Assembly: GCA_001464505.1 (NCBI GenBank)
Contig: LNEH01000209.1
Location: forward strand, 1-63,540
DNA length: 63,540 bases
Direction of reading: 5' to 3'
Source of the DNA: Verrucomicrobia bacterium Ga0077533
Lineage (GTDB): Bacteria; Verrucomicrobiota; Verrucomicrobiia; Opitutales; Opitutaceae
The notes below the pieces were generated by a model. The model worked only from the letters and a program-made list of their open reading frames with translations. It made no database searches and was not told where the DNA came from. A program made the position numbers and the translations under genes. Positions 56,326 to 63,540 of this stretch are shown one piece after another (within the stretch, counting starts at the first letter, position 1; each line of letters begins with the position of its first letter).

Positions 56326-58410
56326 TCAAGGGAAAGGCCTAAAAACGCGCTCCCGATCGGTGCGGTCCATGCGTTCGTAACCCCCGGCCGGCAGGGAGCC
56401 CAAGAACTCACGCCCGTAGGTCTTGGCCAGCACTCGCGAGTCGAGGATCGTGACGACGCCCCGGTCGGTCTTGTTGCGGATGAGACGGCCGATGCCTTGG
56501 CGGAACTTGATGAGGGCGTCGGGCAGTGTAAGCTCATTGAAGGGGTTGCCGCCGGCACCGCTGATGTGCTCGCATTGGGCCTCGGTGATCGGATGGGTCG
56601 GCGGATCGAAGGGCAGCCTGGTCACAATGACCTGGGACAGGGCTGTGCCCGGCACATCCACCCCGGTCCAGAAACTGTCGGTGCCGAAGAGCACGGCGTT
56701 GCCCAGGGTGCGCATTTGGTGCGCCAACTCGGTGCGCGAGAGATCGGCGCCTTGCAGGAGGAAAGGCCGGCCGGCCTCGCGCCAGGAGGGCTCAAGGGCC
56801 AGGGCCACCGAGCGCATGTCGGCGTAGCTGGTAAAAAGCACCAGTGAGCCGCCGCGCACTCTCTCCGTGCAAAAACCGATATAGTCGGCGAGGATGTCGA
56901 GCGCCAGTTTCGCCTCCTTCGGCGAGGGCAAAGGCACGTCGGCCGCCACGTAGATGCGCATGTTGCGCTCGAAATCGAACGGTGATTTCACGGCGACGGC
57001 CCGGGCGCCGTCGGCGCCGAGGCGGGAGGCGAGCGGATCGATGCTGCCGCCCATGGCGAGCGTGGCGCTGGTGCAGACGACGCTCGTGCGGCAGCCAAAG
57101 AGGTGTTGGCGCAGTTCGGGTGCGACGTCGATGGGCGCGCTGCGGAGCGTCACGATGGTCTGTTTCCGCCCGCTGCGTTCGGCCCAGTAAACGTGGCCTT
57201 TGTCACCGAGCGTCAGCCACTCCGTGATTCCGGCCTGCAGGCCCTTGATGCGCTGTTGCTGCTCCAGCATCTCGTCGTGCTCGCGCCCGTCCTCCAGCTT
57301 GTCGGCCAGCTTGCCGATGAGCCGGTGCAGCGCGCCAAGCGGGCCGTCCAATGTCGGTTCGGCGACATCCGACTCGCGGATGCGCACGATTGGTCGCGGC
57401 GTCAGGATCTTGTCGGCGATGAAAGCGAAGAATTGCCTCGAAGCCTCGAGCGCATCGAGCACCAGCTGCTGGGCCGGAGCGCCGCCGAGCTTGCGAAGCA
57501 GGCCGCGCTTGGTGCGGGGGTTGAAGAGATACTTGAGCGCCCGGTCCACGCCGTAGCTGCTGAGCGAGAGCCCGAAACTGTTCGTCGCCACCTCCGGCAC
57601 CGTGTGCGCCTCGTCGAGCACCAGGAAATCGTCGGGAAACAGCACGCCGCGCGTGTCGGTGCCGGCGCCGTGGGCCCGCGCGCCGCCGGCATTGATGAGC
57701 GCGAAGAGGAGGGCGTGGTTGACAATGACAACCTGCGCCGTGCGCAGGCGGGCGCGGGCTCTCTGGTAGTGGCACTTTTGCTCGTCGCAATGCTTGCGTG
57801 AGCAGGAGGAGGAGTCGGCGTTGACGGCGTCCCAGACCTCGGGCCGCGGCGGCGGTTTCAAGTCGTGGCGCAGGCCGGTTTTGGTGGTCTCGGCCCATTT
57901 CGCGAGGCGCTGCAATTCGTCGTAGTCGGCGTCGGCGAACAGTGTGCTGCGGTCCGCCAGGGCGTGGCCCAGCCGGGTCGGGCAGAGGTAATTCGATTTG
58001 CCGACCAGCACGGTCGAGCGGAAACCCGCATAGGGGGCGAGGATGGCCGAGGTCTTGAAGACCTTCCGGCAAATCGGCAGATCCTTTTGCTCGATCTGCT
58101 CCTGGAGGGAGATGGTGTGCGTCGAGACGATCAGCTGGCGGCCCTGGTCGGTGGCGTGGATGATGCCCGGGATGAGGTAGGCGAGCGATTTGCCCACGCC
58201 CGTGCCGGCCTCAAAGAGCAGCGCCTTGTCATCGCGCATGGCCGTCGCGACGGTGCCGGCCATCTGCGCCTGCTCGGGGCGGTGTTCCAGGTGAAGCGAT
58301 TCGCACAGCGCGCCGGCCTCGGAAAAAATGTCCAGGGTCAGCTCGCGCACCCGGGTTGGCTTGGGGCCGGTTGCCGTGGGCGGGCGGGCATCGTCGTGCA
58401 GGCCAATCAT
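56326..58410 (-). CDS. dinG: DinG-like ATP-dependent DNA helicase
   Basis: 694 residues. Walker A at 67-75 (EAGTGVGKS), DEAH box at 266-269 (VLDEAHTVPE), and four Cys between them (143, 203, 208, 213) that should hold the 4Fe-4S cluster of XPD/DinG helicases. Motif V/VI are in GTDSFWTGVDVPG and FRQGIGRLIRNKTDRGVV. 5'-3' helicase for R-loops, forks and repair. Full length, minus strand, with the PP2C gene downstream. Confidence 0.93.
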   Translation of the reverse strand: MIGLHDDARPPTATGPKPTRVRELTLDIFSEAGALCESLHLEHRPEQAQMAGTVATAMRDDKALLFEAGTGVGKSLAYLIPGIIHATDQGRQLIVSTHTISLQEQIEQKDLPICRKVFKTSAILAPYAGFRSTVLVGKSNYLCPTRLGHALADRSTLFADADYDELQRLAKWAETTKTGLRHDLKPPPRPEVWDAVNADSSSCSRKHCDEQKCHYQRARARLRTAQVVIVNHALLFALINAGGARAHGAGTDTRGVLFPDDFLVLDEAHTVPEVATNSFGLSLSSYGVDRALKYLFNPRTKRGLLRKLGGAPAQQLVLDALEASRQFFAFIADKILTPRPIVRIRESDVAEPTLDGPLGALHRLIGKLADKLEDGREHDEMLEQQQRIKGLQAGITEWLTLGDKGHVYWAERSGRKQTIVTLRSAPIDVAPELRQHLFGCRTSVVCTSATLAMGGSIDPLASRLGADGARAVAVKSPFDFERNMRIYVAADVPLPSPKEAKLALDILADYIGFCTERVRGGSLVLFTSYADMRSVALALEPSWREAGRPFLLQGADLSRTELAHQMRTLGNAVLFGTDSFWTGVDVPGTALSQVIVTRLPFDPPTHPITEAQCEHISGAGGNPFNELTLPDALIKFRQGIGRLIRNKTDRGVVTILDSRVLAKTYGREFLGSLPAGGYERMDRTDRERVFRPFP

Positions 58411-58489
58411 GGCTGCTGAAAGAGCCGGTTAATCAATGCGCAGCAAATCAATTTGCGGGTCCGGCAAATCGCGCCACCCTCTGTCAATC

Positions 58490-60690
58490 ATGTCACCGCC
58501 GGCCGACCGCAACTGGACCGAGGAGCTCGTGCGTTTCCTGCGCGAGCAGCCGGAGGTGAGGGCGGTGCGTATCGACACCGCGGCGCAGAAGGTCGCCGTC
58601 GCCACCATCAACGACATCAACCTGCCCGATCTGGAGGCGAAACTGGCCGCGACCATCAGTGCCGTCGAATCGCGGCTGACGACCGGCGCCGGGCTGAAGG
58701 TTCCGGGCGGCTACTCGCTCCGGCAACAGGGCGGAGCCATCGTGCTGGGGCGCGACACCTGCGTGACGGCGGAGAAACTCTGGCTCTGGCGCGAGATGGA
58801 GTGGCCTGAGATCAAGGCCGAACCCTCGCCCGAGGACCAGGAATGGCGCACGCTGGCCCTACTGGCGGTGGTGTGCGGCGCGGCGGGCCTCGCCGGGTTG
58901 CTCGTCGAGAATTTTCTGCCGAACCTGCCGTGGCTGGCGCGCGGGTTGTTCGTGATCGGCCTGATCGCCGGCGCGTGGGACGCGGCGGTGGATTCGTGGG
59001 CCAACCTCAAAAAGGGCGACATCGACATTCATTTTCTGATGCTCGCCGTTGCCCTCGGCGCGATGTTCATCGGCGCTTGGGGCGAGGCAGTGTTGCTGCT
59101 TTTCCTCTTCTCCGCGTCGGGTGCCATGGAAGGATACGCCCTCGACCGCACGCAGCGCGAAGTCAGCGCCCTGCTCAAGTCGGCGCCGAAGCAGGCGACA
59201 CTCGTGCGGCCGGACGGCAGCGAGAAGGAGGTCGCGGTGGAGGAACTTCAATTGCGCCAGCGCGTCCGGGTGAAGCCGGGCGCGGCCTTTGCCGCCGACG
59301 GCCTCATCGTCAGTGGCCGCAGTGCCAGCGACGAATCGGCGCTGACCGGCGAGGCCAATCCGGTGGAGAAGACCACCGGCGACCAGGTGTTCAGCGGCAC
59401 GCTCAATCTGTGGGGCGCGGTCGATTACGAGGTCGTGCGGCTGCCGGCCGAGAGCACGCTGCAGAAAATCATCCGCCTCATCCAGACCGCCCAGAAACTC
59501 AAGGCGCCGAGCGAGCGTTTCACGGACAAGTTCGGGACAGGCTACACTTACGCGGTCATCGGCGGCTCGGCGGCGATGTTTCTGGTCTGGTGGCTGGGCT
59601 TTGAGCTGCCGGCTTTCACCAACACGCCCGAAACCCGCTCGGCCTTCTACCGCGCGATGACGCTCATGGTGGTGGCGAGCCCGTGCGCGCTCGTGCTGTC
59701 CATCCCCTCGGCCATCCTGGCGGCCATCGCGTGGGGCGCGCGGCACGGCGTGTTGTTTCGTGGCGGCGCGGCCATCGAGCAGCTGGCCGGCATCAACGTG
59801 GTCGCGCTCGACAAGACCGGCACCCTCACGACCGGCGAGCTCGCCGTCGTCGGCTATGAGAGCTTCCCGCCCGGTCGCGAGACCGAGCTGATGGAGCTGG
59901 CCTACGCCCTCGAGGCCAAGTCCGAGCACCCGCTCGCCCGCGCCATCGTGCGCGACGCCAAGGCCCGCAGCGTGCGGCTGATCGAACTGGATGATTTCAA
60001 GAACCTCGTTGGGCAGGGGGTGCAGGGCCGTCTCGACGGCGCGCAGGCGCTGCTTGGCCGGCGCGAACTGCTGGAGGCCGGTCCGCTCGCCGGCTGGGTG
60101 GAGAAATTACCGCCGGCCTCGGCCGAGCTTTCGGAGGTGTGGGTCGTCGGCAAGGATCTGCTGGGCCGCGTGCTGCTGCGTGACCAGATTCGCGCCGAGT
60201 CGCGGGCCGTGCTGGCGGAGTTGAAAAAACGCGGCATCCACACGGTCATGTTGACCGGCGACCGCCGGCAGGCGGCGGAATCCGTGGCCCGGGAGCTCGG
60301 GGTGGCGGAAGTGCGCGCGCATCTGACGCCCGAGCAGAAAGTCGAGGCCATCCAGTTGTTGCGGCAGGGGCCGCCGACGCCCCAAGCCTGGCGATGGCCG
60401 ATGTCAGCGTGGCGATGGGCGCACGGGGCAGCGATGCCGCGCTGGAGCAGGCCGAGGTCATCCTGATGCACGACCGCATTGAAAACTTCCTTGCCGCCCA
60501 CCGGCTCAGCCTCCGGGCCCGGGCCATCATCCGGCAGAACCTGACTATCTCATTGGGGGTGGTCATCATCATGGTGTTGGCCACGGCTTTCGGGGCGGTG
60601 CCATTGGCCGTTGGCGTGGCCGCTCACGAGGGCAGCACACTGGTCGTGTGCATCAATTCGCTCCGGCTGCTCTTTGGCCGCAACGTCTGA
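58490..60690 (+). pseudogene. P1B-type metal-transporting ATPase, hinge region deleted and frameshifted
   Basis: The N-terminal frame (58490) has no Cys-rich metal domain. It holds the actuator motif SALTGEANPVEK, the membrane SPC motif (VVASPCALVLSIP, Cys399), the phosphorylated Asp441 in ALDKTGTLTTGE, SEHPLA and MLTGDRRQAA. After HLTPEQKVEAIQLLRQG the frame breaks. It resumes at DAPSLAMADVSVAMGARGSDAALEQA, ending at 60690 with AHEGSTLVVCINSLRLL. Relatives have GxxVAMVGDGVN here, so the GDGxND ATPase-hinge motif is lost (missing length 3n+1, about 25-34 bases). SPC plus HEGST points to the P1B-4 (Co/Zn/Fe) group. Without the motif the protein could not couple ATP to transport. Confidence 0.85.
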
Positions 60691-60776
60691 TCCGCGTTTA
60701 TCCGCAGAAGGATTGCGCCCTTGCGTCTGGGTTCATTTTGGCTGAAGCTGCCCTCAGAATCCCCCGCCCACCTGTC

Positions 60777-61043
60777 ATGCGCGCACTACAGCTATCCCAC
60801 GGTGTGTTGGGCGCAATGTTGCTCCTGGGGACCGGCTGTGTCCTGCCATCAAACTATTCGTCCTGGTCGGCGGAACCGGCTTCGGCGTCCCCGCAACCGC
60901 AAGCGGAAAAATCAAAATCCGGTGACCGGGATCGACGCCACCGGTATGACGGGAGGGGGCACGGGCGAAAACATGACGGACATGGTGATCGAGATCGGCG
61001 GCGGGATGATGACCATCATCGAGGGCGGGGCCGCCGCGGGTAA
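60777..61043 (+). CDS. Short lipoprotein with a His/Arg/Asp-rich tail
   Basis: 88 residues from ATG at 60777. Lipobox LLGTGC gives Cys21. After a Ser/Pro/Gln-rich linker the last ~40 residues are DRDRRHRYDGRGHGRKHDGHGD and then RDRRRDDDHHRGRGRRG, a mixed-charge, His-rich tail that could bind divalent metal ions or polyanions. It follows the metal ATPase gene by 86 bases on the same strand. Its start region resembles that of the next gene at the DNA level (CCTGTCATGCGCAC), so the two may be duplicates at the 5' end. Confidence 0.65.
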   Translation: MRALQLSHGVLGAMLLLGTGCVLPSNYSSWSAEPASASPQPQAEKSKSGDRDRRHRYDGRGHGRKHDGHGDRDRRRDDDHHRGRGRRG

Positions 61044-61125
61044 CACCGTCGGAACCGGGATAGGGCACTTGTGTTGCCGGCCATTTGGCATGAAACTATT
61101 TTCCCAATAACCCGTCATACCTGTC

Positions 61126-61602
61126 ATGCGCACGAAACTGCTGTCGAGTGGTTTGCTGGGCGGAGTAATTCTCCTGGGGGGCGGTTGCACGCTGCCGTCG
61201 TCGACGACGGTGGTGCCGACCTCGCAAGCGAATCAAATGCAGGTCGCCGATATCGGCACGGTCGTCAAGGTGACCGACCTGACTATCGAGGGCCGTCGGA
61301 CCCATCTCGGTCAGGCGGGAGGCGGGATCATTGGCGCCGCCGCCGCCAGCCCGGTGGGCGGCGTCAGGAGCACCGGCTCGGCGTTGGGTGTGGCCGGAGC
61401 TTCGATTGCCGGGGCGATCATCGGCGAGGCGGTCGAGGAATACGCCACCCGCAAGCGCGCGCAGGAAATCACGGTCCAGCTGAAGAATGGCGACCTGGTC
61501 GTGATCGTGCAGCCGGCACCGCCTTACTACGCGGTCGGCGACAAGGTAAATGTCATTCACAGTCCCGGCGGGGCGCGGGTGGCGATGGCGATGGACTACT
61601 AG
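61126..61602 (+). CDS. Glycine-zipper lipoprotein (SlyB-like)
   Basis: 158 residues. Lipobox LLGGGC gives Cys21. GQAGGGIIGAAAASPVGGV and GVAGASIAGAIIGEAVEEYATRK form a glycine-zipper (2TM Gly-zipper) region as in SlyB/Pcp outer-membrane lipoproteins, followed by AQEITVQLKNGDLVVIVQPAPPYYAVGDKVNVI. Outer membrane, structural role. Confidence 0.88.
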   Translation: MRTKLLSSGLLGGVILLGGGCTLPSSTTVVPTSQANQMQVADIGTVVKVTDLTIEGRRTHLGQAGGGIIGAAAASPVGGVRSTGSALGVAGASIAGAIIGEAVEEYATRKRAQEITVQLKNGDLVVIVQPAPPYYAVGDKVNVIHSPGGARVAMAMDY

Positions 61603-61611
61603 CACTACTAC

Positions 61612-61700
61612 GTTTGGTTTGTTGTGGGCGGGGTGCCATCACCCCGCAGTTTTCGGCTCCTGTGACCCGTGCCTCGCGGGTGAGGCCACCCCGCCTACAA
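61612..61700. repeat. GCGGGGTG palindromic spacer repeat
   Basis: GCGGGGTG-CCAT-CACCCCGC hairpin (about 61628-61647), then ACCCG/CGGGT hairpin, closed by TTTGT ... ACAAA-like ends. No protein fits. Confidence 0.6.
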
Positions 61701-61778
61701 AGACAGCAATTTCAGAGGAGAATACCATAACCTAACGGAGCAGTGCCAGAGGCTGTCCGAAAACCCTGAAATTATTTC

Positions 61779-61805
61779 GTAGGCCAGCGTGCTTGCACGC
61801 GCCGC
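61779..61805. repeat. Half of the cloverleaf repeat (GTAGG + GCGTGC-TT-GCACGC)
   Basis: GTAGG at 61779 and the GCGTGCTTGCACGC hairpin at 61787-61800, but no closing CCTAC follows nearby. Confidence 0.5.
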
Positions 61806-61869
61806 TTATGCTGAAGCGCGACCAAGGTCGCTGCCCACCGCTGCGCGAAACCGGGTATCCGGATAGCCT

Positions 61870-62406
61870 CTAGTCCTCGATCCACACCAGATCGCCGGTG
61901 CGGACCTCGTCGAACAGGTCTATGAGCTCAACATTGCGCATCTCGATGCAGCCTTCGCTGAAGGGTGTGCCCAGTAGCTCTTCGTGATTGGTGCCGTGGA
62001 TGTAGACGTAGCGCTGGTAGGTGTCCACGTTGCCACCGGCGTTGACGCCCGGCTCAAGGCCGCGCAGCCAGAGGATGCGCGTGGTGACAAGATTCTTGGC
62101 ATTTTCCTCGTCACCCAGCTCAGAGAAATGTTTTCCGGTGCTGACCCGGCCCTTGAACACGATGCCGGGGGGCGCGCCGGCTCCGTGTTTCTCGGCGATC
62201 TCGTGCAGACCGCGGGGAGTGCCGAGGGAATTCCTCACATTCGAGGGCGGCCGGCGCGAAGTTGAGATCACGTGGCTCTTGCGCAGCGCGTCGGCGGCGT
62301 AAAACAGCATGAGCTGCCGCGCGATCGAAACGGTTATGACACGTTCTGTGGGCTTGATTCCCAGGGCGCCGCACCTTTCTTTCATCCGTTTCAATGTTTC
62401 ATTCAT
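61870..62406 (-). CDS. L,D-transpeptidase (YkuD domain)
   Basis: 178 residues from ATG at 62406. The catalytic motif is His137 in YVYIHGTNHEELLGTPFSEGCIEMRN with the nucleophile Cys153. No signal peptide is obvious at this start (ETLKRMKERCGALGIKPTERVITVSIARQLMLFY), which is unusual for a periplasmic peptidoglycan cross-linking enzyme. Its start codon is one base from the divergent asd start. Confidence 0.88.
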   Translation of the reverse strand: MNETLKRMKERCGALGIKPTERVITVSIARQLMLFYAADALRKSHVISTSRRPPSNVRNSLGTPRGLHEIAEKHGAGAPPGIVFKGRVSTGKHFSELGDEENAKNLVTTRILWLRGLEPGVNAGGNVDTYQRYVYIHGTNHEELLGTPFSEGCIEMRNVELIDLFDEVRTGDLVWIED

Positions 62407-62407
62407 C

Positions 62408-63427
62408 GTGAGCAATAGTTCCCTCAGGGTCGGCATCGTCGGGGCCACGGGAGCAGTCGGTCAAGAGCTGATTGCCCTGCTGGCCGCGCGCGCGTTTCCG
62501 CTCGCGGAGCTGCGGCCGCTGGCCTCGGCGCGTTCCGCGGGCCGCAGCCTGGAATTTCAGGGGCGGATGCTCACGGTGCGGGAGGCGACACCGGAGGCGT
62601 TCACCGGACTCAATGTGGCGTTCTTCGCCGCCGGCGGCACCGTCACCAAGGCCCTGGCACCGGAGGCCGTGAAACGCGGCTGCCTCGTCAGCGACAAAAG
62701 CTCTGCCTTCCGCATGGACCCGGATGTTCCGTTGGTCGTGCCGGAGATAAACCCCGAGGCGATCCACGCCCATCGGGGCATCATCGCCAGCCCGAACTGC
62801 TCCACCACGGTCGCCCTCATGGCGCTTTTTCCGCTGCACCGCGCGTTTGGCCTGAAACGCGTCGTTTTCGCGACTTATCAATCCGTGTCCGGCACGGGCG
62901 CGGAGGCGATTGTGGAGCTGGAGCAACAGGTGCAGGCCTATGCCGCCGGGCAGCCGCTCACCCGTGTGGTTTACCCGCACCAGATTTTCCAGAACGTGAT
63001 CCCCCACATTGATTCGTTCGGCGCCGACGGCTATACCGGCGAAGAGACCAAGATGTGCCTCGAGAGCCGCAAGATTCTCGGTCTGCCCGGTCTGAAGGTC
63101 TCGGCGACGTGCATCCGCGTGCCGGTGGTGCGGGCGCACTCCGTCGCGATCAACGCCGAGTTTGAGCGCCCGGTCTCGGTCGCGGCGGCGCGCTCGGCCA
63201 TCGCCGCCTTTCCCGGTGCCGAGCTGATCGACGAGCCGGCGAAGAGCGCCTATCCGACGCCACTCGCCTATAGCCGCAAGGAGAAGTGCGGTGTGGGGCG
63301 GATCCGCCTGGACACGGCTTTCGACAACGGGCTGGCCCTGTGGGTCAGCGGCGACAATCTCTGGAAGGGTGCCGCGCTCAACGCCATCCAGATTGCCGAA
63401 AAGATGATGGAGATGAAGTTGCTTTGA
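62408..63427 (+). CDS. asd: Aspartate-semialdehyde dehydrogenase
   Basis: 339 residues from the GTG at 62408, chosen because RVGIVGATGAVGQELIALL should be at the N-terminus. Catalytic Cys131 in ASPNCSTTVALMALFPLH, with YQSVSGTGAEAI and VIPHIDSF further on, and IRVPVVRAHS with the catalytic His region. It makes aspartate semialdehyde for lysine, diaminopimelate, threonine and methionine. Divergent from the L,D-transpeptidase with a one-base gap between the two start codons. Confidence 0.94.
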   Translation: MSNSSLRVGIVGATGAVGQELIALLAARAFPLAELRPLASARSAGRSLEFQGRMLTVREATPEAFTGLNVAFFAAGGTVTKALAPEAVKRGCLVSDKSSAFRMDPDVPLVVPEINPEAIHAHRGIIASPNCSTTVALMALFPLHRAFGLKRVVFATYQSVSGTGAEAIVELEQQVQAYAAGQPLTRVVYPHQIFQNVIPHIDSFGADGYTGEETKMCLESRKILGLPGLKVSATCIRVPVVRAHSVAINAEFERPVSVAAARSAIAAFPGAELIDEPAKSAYPTPLAYSRKEKCGVGRIRLDTAFDNGLALWVSGDNLWKGAALNAIQIAEKMMEMKLL

Positions 63428-63440
63428 GTGATACGTCCGG

Positions 63441-63470
63441 CTTGTCCGCCGTAGCCTTGGCGAAGGCGGA
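63441..63470. repeat. GCCTTGGCGAAGG hairpin repeat after asd
   Basis: CTTGTCCGCCGTAGCC-TT-GGCGAAGGCGGA (written in parts), 14 bases after the asd stop. All 30 bases are identical to the in-frame copies at 29879 and 31757 in the coiled-coil gene. Confidence 0.85.
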
Positions 63471-63540
63471 TGCGGGCGTAAACCCGGCTTTCTCCTTGCG
63501 AGCAAGCGGGCGGACCGGCTTTAGTGGCCGCCTTCCGGAC

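Overview
The window is about 63.5 kb of GC-rich bacterial chromosome with short intergenic gaps and two gene orientations in short blocks. Codon use, the DUF5069 protein, the YebC start, the BadF-type sugar kinase, the small transmembrane proteins and the crowd of palindromic spacer repeats fit a Verrucomicrobiota member near Opitutaceae. That placement is inferred from family resemblance, since there is no rRNA. The only RNA gene I can support is a tRNA-Glu.

Layout. 1-8.5 kb: end of a gamma-glutamyltransferase, a 4-alpha-glucanotransferase, a 12-residue lysine micro-ORF with two terminators, YebC, DNA-3-methyladenine glycosylase I, DUF5069, a penicillin-acylase-type hydrolase and uracil phosphoribosyltransferase. 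8.5-10.6 kb: an AT-richer island with two PIN-domain toxin-antitoxin modules, one with a frameshifted antitoxin. 10.6-17.7 kb: an RNA-type methyltransferase, sugar kinase, two poorly known proteins, an ICMT-like enzyme, a double-CDGSH protein, a broken secreted protein and HicBA. 17.8-28.3 kb: PncC, phosphoesterase, exonuclease III, a cystathionine gamma-synthase-like enzyme, MATE and EamA transporters, and glpK-glpD. 28.5-32.6 kb: a 1368-residue secreted coiled-coil protein with a C-terminal LysM domain. 33-44.6 kb: cyclophilin lipoprotein, low-GC Mrr endonuclease, M20 and S41 hydrolases, FKBP, YgjP-like metalloprotease, a prepilin pair, CstA (broken) with a phosphoesterase, and an oxidoreductase. 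44.8-46.8 kb: tRNA-Glu, a GIY-YIG gene between 109-bp direct repeats, and purC. 47-63.5 kb: HD-GYP protein, glycosyltransferase, CNNM/CorC-type protein, dicarboxylate symporter, PP2C phosphatase with TPR protein, DinG-like helicase, a broken P1B-type ATPase, two lipoproteins, an L,D-transpeptidase and aspartate-semialdehyde dehydrogenase.

The most striking signal is a layered set of short palindromic repeats. Several families sit in gaps, form MITE-like composites (two ~200-bp copies at 46.8 and 54.5 kb), and also occur inside protein genes in frame. A ~35-bp hairpin repeat found in spacers encodes the recurring DLSAVALAKAEA segment of the coiled-coil protein, and two repeat modules make up most of an extra N-terminal segment of PurC. 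This resembles the Rickettsia palindromic element idea, in a different lineage. A separate palindrome built on TGATGTCAACTA occurs four times at gene ends, with outer arms that change but stay complementary. In one case it contains the stop codons of both converging genes.

At least four genes carry frame-breaking losses (antitoxin at 9.6 kb, secreted protein at 16.5 kb, cstA at 42.65 kb, metal ATPase at 60.37 kb). These may be real decay or assembly error.
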